From Candidatus Hydrogenedentota bacterium (GTDB lineage: Bacteria; Hydrogenedentota; Hydrogenedentia; Hydrogenedentales; SLHB01), in assembly GCA_003552765.1 (NCBI GenBank), contig PUOI01000528.1, positions 1 through 5,263 of the forward strand: DNA of 5,263 nucleotides, in the 5' to 3' direction. Of this stretch, positions 1 through 3,969 are shown one piece after another. How positions within the stretch are numbered: the stretch's first letter is position 1; every line of letters starts with the position of its first letter. A program made the translations under genes and the position numbers. The notes under the pieces were generated by a model, which saw only the letters and a list, made by a program, of their open reading frames with translations, had not been told where the DNA came from and did not search any database.

Positions 1-197
1 ACCGAGATTTCCAGCGGTCCCCGCCGGACCGGCGCCGTTGTTGCGCTGATGGAGCTTTCTCCAGCCTGCGTCCACCAGATGCCCGCGGCAAGAACCGCCA
101 CGGCGGCGATGCCGCCCTTCCACAGCCAACCGCGCTGCTTGGCCTTGGCGCGAGCGGCGGCGGAGCCAAGGTTTTGCTTTGTATCGTTGTTCGACAT
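1..197 (-). CDS. N-terminus of a second HlyD/MacA-type efflux adaptor (partial)
   Basis: This reading frame starts at the ATG at 197-195 and is still open at the window edge, so only 65 codons are visible. The protein begins with a polar, basic segment, then a single membrane helix at about residues 24-42 (starting WLWKGG, ending GIWW), then a periplasmic stretch ending APVRRGPLEIS. That last motif matches the equivalent position of the large adaptor in this window (EAQRGLLRIS just after its helix), where the first half of the lipoyl/barrel-sandwich domain begins. The start is supported by a Shine-Dalgarno sequence GGAAGGA seven bases upstream. From family knowledge it would be an inner-membrane-anchored periplasmic adaptor linking an ABC or RND pump to a TolC channel. 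It is preceded by about 120 bases of noncoding DNA with an inverted repeat, so it probably begins its own transcription unit. Only the N-terminus is seen; the family call rests on topology and the short motif. Confidence 0.82.
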   Translation of the reverse strand, partial: MSNNDTKQNLGSAAARAKAKQRGWLWKGGIAAVAVLAAGIWWTQAGESSISATTAPVRRGPLEIS

Positions 198-204
198 GAT
201 GTTG

Positions 205-211
205 TCCTTCC
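205..211 (-). promoter_or_regulatory. Ribosome-binding site of the second adaptor
   Basis: On the minus strand the sequence is GGAAGGA, seven bases before the ATG at 197. It fixes the start of the partial adaptor. Its outer edge touches the inverted repeat at 211-245, so a protein or RNA structure on that repeat could affect access to this site. Confidence 0.7.
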
Positions 212-245
212 ACACCTTGTTAAGAGCCCTTGGTAACAAGTGGTG
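211..245. promoter_or_regulatory. Operator-like inverted repeat upstream of the second adaptor
   Basis: A perfect 7-base inverted repeat, CTTGTTA at 216-222 and TAACAAG at 234-240, is separated by 11 bases. The arms extend outward to 12 bases with 10 matches (211-222 against 234-245). The half-site centres are 18 bases apart, close to two helical turns, which suits a dimeric repressor of the kind that often controls efflux genes. It lies immediately before the ribosome-binding site of the adaptor starting at 197. The run is not followed by a T-tract on either strand, so a terminator is unlikely. No regulator gene is visible, and I could not identify a convincing -35/-10 pair next to it. An overlapping 10-base palindrome GGTGCGCACC lies at 242-251. 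Confidence 0.5.
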
Positions 246-320
246 CGCACCGCCCGCGTGGTGGCGCGTCTGTTGTGCTGGCGAACATGGCTCCCCGCCG
301 CACGAAGCCTTGGAGTGAAA

Positions 321-612
321 CCATGCGTTTCGCTTGCATGTCCGTAAGTCCTTGTTTCGGCATCCCCATGTCCTTACTAACGGGACACGTGACCAGAATG
401 TAAACTAGGCTAGGCCTAGAATTTCCCAAAATGGAGCACCTCGTCCAGTGCTCTCTTCAAGTGTGGCGTAACCTCGTCTTGTGGATAACCCAAAGCTATT
501 ATACTCACAAGGTTGTATTCCTTGGGAACGCCGGCCAAGGAGGCCACGTCCTCCGCATACGGCTTCTTGTCTCCAGCTATCCAACAGGAACCAATACCTG
601 GAGCCGTGGCGC
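321..612. repeat. Diverged direct repeat, copy A (nitroreductase 3' end plus downstream flank)
   Basis: This block is colinear with copy B at 1292-1582 in the same orientation, at an offset of 970-971 bases. The coding part (416-610 against 1386-1580) has 162 of 195 bases identical by hand count and no indel. The downstream flank (321-415 against 1292-1385) is less conserved but has clear islands, such as a 13-base exact match at 331-343 and 1302-1314 (CGCTTGCATGTCC) and a shared CCTTGTTTCG/CCTCGTTTCG segment. Homology stops abruptly near 612, inside a GC-rich palindromic run. This is an old duplication, not an assembly duplicate, because the copies differ substantially. Confidence 0.88.
416..612 (-). 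pseudogene. C-terminal remnant of a second nitroreductase
   Basis: On the minus strand this encodes 64 residues from ATAPGIGSCWIAGDKKPYAE to DEVLHFGKF, ending at the TAG at 418-416. It aligns without gaps to the last 64 residues of the intact nitroreductase at 1386-1880, 50 of 64 being identical, and includes the GIGSCWxAGDKKPYAE segment and the LGYPQDEV segment. The frame continues upstream only to a stop at 643-641 and has no ATG, GTG or TTG start, so about 100 N-terminal residues, including the flavin phosphate-binding arginines expected there, are absent. Of 25 codons that differ from the intact gene, 11 changes are silent; this suggests the copy diverged for some time as a real protein before it was truncated. 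The AT-rich gene at 650-1201 occupies the place of the missing 5' part. Confidence 0.85.
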
Positions 613-624
613 GCCCGGGGCGCC
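608..624. other. GC-rich palindrome chain at the end of the duplicated block
   Basis: Three perfect palindromes overlap here: GGCGCGCC (608-615), CCCGGG (614-619) and GGCGCC (619-624). They can also pair as GCGCCC-G-GGGCGC (611-623). The run sits exactly where similarity to the intact nitroreductase ends and just before the AT-rich gene's 3' end, so it marks the junction of the rearrangement. No T-tract follows on either strand, so it is not a standard terminator. An 8-base direct repeat CCGCTTAT (623-630 and 637-644) lies beside it. Confidence 0.6.
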
Positions 625-649
625 GCTTATTGGTGTCCGCTTATATTGC

Positions 650-1201
650 TCAAACTTTCTGCCCCTCTAAAAACGATAGCACAGCGTTAACATTGTCTAA
701 GTTTTTCCCATAATCCACAACCTGGTAGCTTAGGGGTTCACTGGAAACTACAATATTGGTAGTACTTTCAGTGTTTTCTGTTAATTTAAAAGACACTGTG
801 TCTCCAAAAGTGTCCCACGTTATACCTGTTTTTGCGGTTACAATTCCGTTGCTATAATCCGTTGTTACTATTTCAGGCTTTTTTAGCTTCTCCAATGATT
901 TAATACACAGTTCGTAAGCTGTGTCGTAAGATACGGGTATCTCAATTTCTTTTGATTGCTTGACGTTGTAATCCTCTTCTGAACCACCTGAAGCTTTTCG
1001 TTTTACTGATATAATGTGCCAAGATCCGAGTATTCCTGCCATAAAGCCACCAAAAAGTATCCCTGCAGCCAAAGCTAAAACCAATATACGAACAGGTGAG
1101 GCATCTAAACGAAAATACCAATAAAGACCCATAAACACACCAAAAGGAACGCCAGCCCTCAAAAACAACTCAATAAGCTTTTTTTGCATAACTTTTGGCA
1201 T
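650..1201 (-). CDS. Two-helix membrane protein of unknown function, AT-rich
   Basis: I do not recognise this 183-residue protein with confidence. It begins MPKVMQKKL, has two hydrophobic helices at about residues 12-30 and 37-61, a basic turn (VKRK, 66-69), then a predicted cytosolic domain from about 85 to 183. That domain starts IEIPVSYDTAYELC and contains a TWDTFGD motif near 128-134 and DYGKNLDN at 163-170, a pattern I associate with uncharacterised small membrane proteins whose soluble part has an alternating strand/helix look. The ATG at 1201 is chosen over an in-frame start at 1282 because AGGAG lies seven bases before it and the upstream codons read through a hairpin. Three sampled 60-base lines give 37-42% GC, far below the efflux genes, and it lies between two nitroreductase copies, so horizontal acquisition is likely. 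The stop is TGA at 652-650. Any link to nitroreductase or efflux is unproven. Confidence 0.75.
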   Translation of the reverse strand: MPKVMQKKLIELFLRAGVPFGVFMGLYWYFRLDASPVRILVLALAAGILFGGFMAGILGSWHIISVKRKASGGSEEDYNVKQSKEIEIPVSYDTAYELCIKSLEKLKKPEIVTTDYSNGIVTAKTGITWDTFGDTVSFKLTENTESTTNIVVSSEPLSYQVVDYGKNLDNVNAVLSFLEGQKV

Positions 1202-1207
1202 GGTATA

Positions 1208-1214
1208 TCTCCTA
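1208..1214 (-). promoter_or_regulatory. Ribosome-binding site of the AT-rich membrane-protein gene
   Basis: TAGGAGA on the minus strand, with AGGAG ending seven bases before the ATG at 1201. It decides the start: the longer in-frame extension to 1282 has no comparable site. Confidence 0.75.
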
Positions 1215-1251
1215 ACCAGTCGGATTTCATGCCGGATTACGGACCGGTTGA

Positions 1252-1269
1252 TCCCCACGTGCATGGGGA
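1252..1269. other. Hairpin-capable inverted repeat upstream of the AT-rich gene
   Basis: TCCCCA (1252-1257) and TGGGGA (1264-1269) are perfect inverted arms around a 6-base loop. It lies 50 bases before the start of the membrane-protein gene and past the nitroreductase stop, so it could be an operator for the former or an end structure for the latter. No T-run follows, so it is not a standard intrinsic terminator. Confidence 0.4.
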
Positions 1270-1275
1270 CCTTCA

Positions 1276-1292
1276 CAGTCAAGGCCTAGAAC
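1276..1292. repeat. Short third copy of the nitroreductase stop region
   Basis: This 17-base stretch matches 1376-1392, which spans the nitroreductase stop codon, at 15 of 17 positions and exactly 100 bases away in the same orientation. Its AGGCCTAGAA (1282-1291) is also identical to 412-421 at the stop codon of the nitroreductase remnant. It sits at the very edge of the duplicated flank (which ends at 1292) and marks the upstream boundary of the AT-rich insert. It may be a trace of a further tandem copy or a recombination footprint. Confidence 0.5.
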
Positions 1293-1582
1293 CATGGTTT
1301 GCGCTTGCATGTCCACGCGTCCTCGTTTCGATACACTCACATCCTTAAACAGAGACGTTAAGCGTTTAGAGAAGCCAGGCAACGCCTAGAACTTCTCAAA
1401 ATGGAGCACCTCGTCTACTCCTCTCTTGGAGTGCGACGCAACCTCGTCTTGTGGATAGCCCAAGGCTATTATGCTTACAAGTTTGTATTCCTCGGGGGCT
1501 CCGACCAAGGAAACCACTTCTTCCGCATACGGTTTCTTGTCTCCGGCCACCCAACAGGAACCTATGCCCAAAGCCGTGGCCG
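1292..1582. repeat. Diverged direct repeat, copy B (overlaps the intact nitroreductase)
   Basis: This is the partner of copy A at 321-612. It covers the last 64 codons and stop of the intact nitroreductase and about 94 bases downstream of it. The offset changes by one base within the flank, showing a single-base indel near 360-410 of copy A; the coding part is gap-free. Confidence 0.88.
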
Positions 1583-1880
1583 CCAACAGCATATTCTGGG
1601 TAGCTGCGGCGCCATCTTCCAAATAGTACTTGGTTTCTTTACACAGAACCACTATCGCTGCGGCGGCATCTCTGAGAAATCTGGCGTTTTCGCCAAGAGA
1701 GGCTAATGTGCTCAGTGTGTTCTTGTCCGTGATCGCGACGAACTCCCACGGCTCCACGCCTCTGGCGCTAGGCGCCAGCCGACCGGCTTCGGCGATTTTC
1801 GTCAAGTCATCCTTGGCGATGGGTTGGTCGCTATAGCTTCTTACCGTAGTGCGTTTTCTTATGGCCTCAAATAACTCCAT
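1386..1880 (-). CDS. Nitroreductase family protein (FMN-dependent oxidoreductase)
   Basis: This 164-residue protein has the hallmarks of the small FMN-dependent nitroreductase family: an N-terminal RKRTTVRSYSDQPI segment (residues 8-21) with the arginines that contact the flavin phosphate, an APSARGVEPWEFVAI segment at about 37-51 that shapes the active site, a GAAATQNMLLAATALGIGSCWVAG helix-turn region in the second half, and LGYPQDEV near the C-terminus. Such enzymes work as cytosolic dimers, using NAD(P)H to reduce nitro compounds, quinones or related substrates; the actual substrate cannot be read from sequence. At 164 residues it is at the short end for the family but looks complete. The ATG at 1880 has AGGAG nine bases upstream (1894-1890). 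It is separated from the upstream adaptor gene by 208 bases containing palindromes, so it is probably its own unit. A truncated paralogue lies downstream at 416-612. Confidence 0.94.
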   Translation of the reverse strand: MELFEAIRKRTTVRSYSDQPIAKDDLTKIAEAGRLAPSARGVEPWEFVAITDKNTLSTLASLGENARFLRDAAAAIVVLCKETKYYLEDGAAATQNMLLAATALGIGSCWVAGDKKPYAEEVVSLVGAPEEYKLVSIIALGYPQDEVASHSKRGVDEVLHFEKF

Positions 1881-1909
1881 ACTTCAGATCTCCTAGTACT
1901 TCGCCAGTC

Positions 1910-1922
1910 CTCACATTGTGAG
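1910..1922. promoter_or_regulatory. Small palindrome upstream of the nitroreductase
   Basis: CTCACA and TGTGAG form perfect 6-base arms around one central base, 30-42 bases before the nitroreductase ATG and just outside its ribosome-binding site. Position and symmetry suit an operator for a small dimeric repressor. No clear promoter boxes can be assigned around it. Confidence 0.4.
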
Positions 1923-1952
1923 TAGTATCGATTCGGTGCATCTTATCCGTAA

Positions 1953-2003
1953 GGTGGCGCGGTCTTCCGGCCCATGATTCATGGCCTGGAAGGCCATGCC
2001 ACC
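1953..2003. repeat. REP-like imperfect inverted repeat between adaptor and nitroreductase
   Basis: The 51 bases fold back on themselves: GGTGGC (1953-1958) with GCCACC (1998-2003), CTTCC (1964-1968) with GGAAG (1988-1992), GGCC (1969-1972) with GGCC (1983-1986), and ATGA (1974-1977) with TCAT (1979-1982), with single-base bulges and a short partly paired internal loop. A competing perfect hairpin, CATGGCCT (1980-1987) with AGGCCATG (1991-1998), shares the right arm, so two exclusive folds are possible. No T-run follows on either strand, which argues against a plain terminator. Its translations (for example NHGPEDRAT) resemble fragments I associate with spurious ORFs from dispersed palindromic repeats, so I infer a REP-type element; a copy count would decide. 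Confidence 0.6.
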
Positions 2004-2088
2004 TCCTCGCGAGTTCACCTCGGCGGTCAACAAGTATAGGCTTGGGGCGCTCTCGTACGGCCAATACGTTTCCGCCATCAGGGTCAAG

Positions 2089-3969
2089 TTAAACCGCAGG
2101 GCCACCGCCGCCCTGGGGCGGACCGGGCGCGTCTTGCTGCATGTCCATGGGATCGCCCTCTTGATCGTCCTCGGCGTCCTCGGCCTCTTCTTCGGCTCCA
2201 TCGGGACGCGGCGGCTGCAGCAACACTTCCTCGCCTTCTTCTAGTCCCTGTTCGATGTGGATGAAACGGTCGTTGTACGCGCCCGCTTCGACGGGCCGCG
2301 CGGCCGCTTGTCCGTCTTCCACCACATAGACAAAGCGCTGGCCGCCGCCATGGGACACCACGGCCTGTATCGGCACATAGACCACGTCATCCAACTCGTT
2401 GACGATGATCTCCACTTCGGCCGTCATGCCAGGGCGGAACCATTCATAGGAGCCGTCGATGCTCACAGTCGTGGGGAACAGCCGTATATCGGGATTGAGC
2501 CAGCGGTGGCCGGAGTCCGGCACAAGCGCGACGCGGGTCACTTCGCCCGTCAGGACTTCGTCCGAGTAGGCGTCCACCCGTATTAACGCGGGCTGCCCCA
2601 CGGCAAGACGGTTGACCTCGGCTTCATGCACGTCCACCTCGACAGCCATGTGGTTCATGTCCGGGATGGTCAGGATCTCCTGACGCTCCCGCACTTCGGT
2701 GCCTTCCTCGATGAGGTCGCCATCGCCGCCGCGGCCATCGCCTGTGGCATACACTACTAGCCCTTCGCGCTCGGCGGGAATGACACTGGCTTCAATTTGC
2801 TCTTCCAGCTCTTCCACCCGCTGCTCCTGCATCTCATACCGCGCCATGCGCGAACGCAACTGGGCCTCGGCTTGGGCGGTTTCCGCGGCGGCCCGGCGGC
2901 GGGTGCGCTCCAGCTCGCGGTGGGCCTGCTGATAATCGGAGACCAAGTCTTCGAGTTCTTGCGGGAACTCGTAATTCACGAACAGCTCTCGTTGGGTTTG
3001 CCTGGATTCAAGATCAATTTCGCTGCGCTGGAGAGACAGGCGATCCTGCTCTTCCTCCGCCGACGTTACAAATCCCTCCTCGGCCAACTCCACAGTCCAT
3101 TCGTACTCCGTCTCGTCCTGGCTCAGCTCTTCCTCGGCCATGGTGATCTCCGAGTCAAGATCGCGCAGATTCTGTTGTGCCGAACCGCCCAGCCGGGCGT
3201 CGTCCAGCAGACTCTGGTACTCGAGGTCCATCTCGAACTGGGGTTCTTCGGCGTCAAAGTCCTCGGGAATCGGAAGGGTGTCGTCCGCATCAATGTCTTC
3301 CACGTCGATATCCCCGACGTCCAAGTCTTCGACATCCATCTCGCCGGCGCCGTTATCCACGGTGGGGTTGCCGCTCGAAGCAGGGTTGCCCCCATCGGCC
3401 GCCGCCAGAAAATCGCGCTCTTCCCGTTCGCGCACTTGCGCCAAAACTTCTTCGCCGATCTCGTCTCCGAGATACTCGTAAACGTCCATCTCGGTGAACA
3501 TCAGGTTGAGTTCGGCGTCGTGAATGTCGCTTTCGTTTTGGCTCAGGGTGATGGCGTGCTGTTCTTGCGCCTCGGTAAGCGAGGCCAAGTCATTCTCGTA
3601 CTCGATTTGTTGCTGGGTTAAATCGTCTTCGAGTTCGGAGGAGTCAAGCTCCACCAGCGTCAACTCGTTTTCGATGTCTTCCTCGGTTACCCGGTAACCC
3701 TCCTCGACAATGTCCAGGATGGTGGCCTGTCCTTGCACTTCGGAACGGATCTCTTGCGCTTCGGTGGACTCGGCTTCGCCGCCTTCCGTCACGCTAATGC
3801 GCAGAAGACCCCGTTGCGCTTCAAACGTAGTGGCGTCCAACGCGGTTTCACCCGGCCGGGTCAGCCAAAAGACCGCCACCAAAAGGGCCAGCAAGGCGGC
3901 CCCAATTTTCAGATACCGTGTTACAGAGTTGGTTTGTGAGTGGCGTCGTGCTTCAGATTTGCTCGACAT
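2089..3969 (-). CDS. HlyD/MacA-type periplasmic adaptor with acidic insert
   Basis: This 626-residue protein is a membrane-fusion adaptor that would bridge an inner-membrane transporter to the TolC protein encoded just upstream. Domains in order: basic N-terminus; one membrane helix (about 18-38); first lipoyl half (about 57-110, ISVTEGGEAES to LVELDSSEL); first coiled-coil arm (112-182); acidic linker (188-247) with four D-V-x-D-I/L pentapeptides (212-231); a long second coiled-coil region (249-402); second lipoyl half (395-437, with GTEVRERQEILTIPD); beta-barrel (438-522, with RPGMTAEVEI); membrane-proximal domain (523-585, DVVYVPIQAVV onward); and an acidic then Pro/Gly-rich tail (586-626). 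It is much longer than the usual 350-450 residues because of the coils, linker and tail. The ATG at 3969 is chosen over one at 4023: it has GGGAGGAAG nine bases upstream and gives a normal short N-terminus, whereas 4023 lies deep in the TolC gene. The 17-base overlap implies translational coupling. Confidence 0.93.
   Translation of the reverse strand: MSSKSEARRHSQTNSVTRYLKIGAALLALLVAVFWLTRPGETALDATTFEAQRGLLRISVTEGGEAESTEAQEIRSEVQGQATILDIVEEGYRVTEEDIENELTLVELDSSELEDDLTQQQIEYENDLASLTEAQEQHAITLSQNESDIHDAELNLMFTEMDVYEYLGDEIGEEVLAQVREREERDFLAAADGGNPASSGNPTVDNGAGEMDVEDLDVGDIDVEDIDADDTLPIPEDFDAEEPQFEMDLEYQSLLDDARLGGSAQQNLRDLDSEITMAEEELSQDETEYEWTVELAEEGFVTSAEEEQDRLSLQRSEIDLESRQTQRELFVNYEFPQELEDLVSDYQQAHRELERTRRRAAAETAQAEAQLRSRMARYEMQEQRVEELEEQIEASVIPAEREGLVVYATGDGRGGDGDLIEEGTEVRERQEILTIPDMNHMAVEVDVHEAEVNRLAVGQPALIRVDAYSDEVLTGEVTRVALVPDSGHRWLNPDIRLFPTTVSIDGSYEWFRPGMTAEVEIIVNELDDVVYVPIQAVVSHGGGQRFVYVVEDGQAAARPVEAGAYNDRFIHIEQGLEEGEEVLLQPPRPDGAEEEAEDAEDDQEGDPMDMQQDAPGPPQGGGGPAV
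3277..3336 (-). repeat. Four tandem 15-base repeats coding Asp-rich pentapeptides
   Basis: Inside the adaptor gene, four consecutive pentapeptides read DVEDL, DVGDI, DVEDI and DADDT. The DNA repeat is imperfect, with a 15-base period. Such a block can expand or contract by slippage without changing frame. The alternating aspartates could bind divalent cations or simply keep the linker extended; neither is shown. Confidence 0.75.

Noticed and set aside
49..318. An 89-codon plus-strand open frame
   Set aside because: It overlaps the N-terminus of the second adaptor, which has a membrane helix, a lipoyl-domain motif and a good ribosome-binding site on the other strand.
431..670. A plus-strand frame resembling another at 1401-1706
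   Set aside because: The two translations resemble each other only because both are antisense to the duplicated nitroreductase end; the gap-free, family-like reading is on the minus strand.
1199..1213. Fifteen bases before and including the membrane-protein ATG match the T7 gene-10-type leader of common expression vectors
   Set aside because: Most of the match is the ordinary AGGAG plus ATG, and no other vector sequence is present nearby, so chance is the best explanation.
1201..1282. An N-terminal extension of 27 residues for the membrane protein
   Set aside because: The extension reads through a hairpin at 1252-1269, has no ribosome-binding site, and the ATG at 1201 has a strong one.
1274..1392. 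The nitroreductase flanks as integron attC sites
   Set aside because: The sequences GCCTAGAAC and GTTCTAGGC look slightly like attC core sites, but the two ends of each flank are direct, not inverted, and no attC-type fold or integrase gene is seen.
1911..1997. A 28-codon minus-strand frame after AGGAGG, starting inside the fold-back repeat
   Set aside because: The spacer is only four bases, the start lies in the palindrome, and the peptide looks like translated repeat DNA, not a conserved small protein.
2797..3621. A 274-codon plus-strand open frame
   Set aside because: It lies wholly antisense to the adaptor, which has clear domains. It is an effect of GC-rich codon use and shows no family motif or ribosome-binding support.
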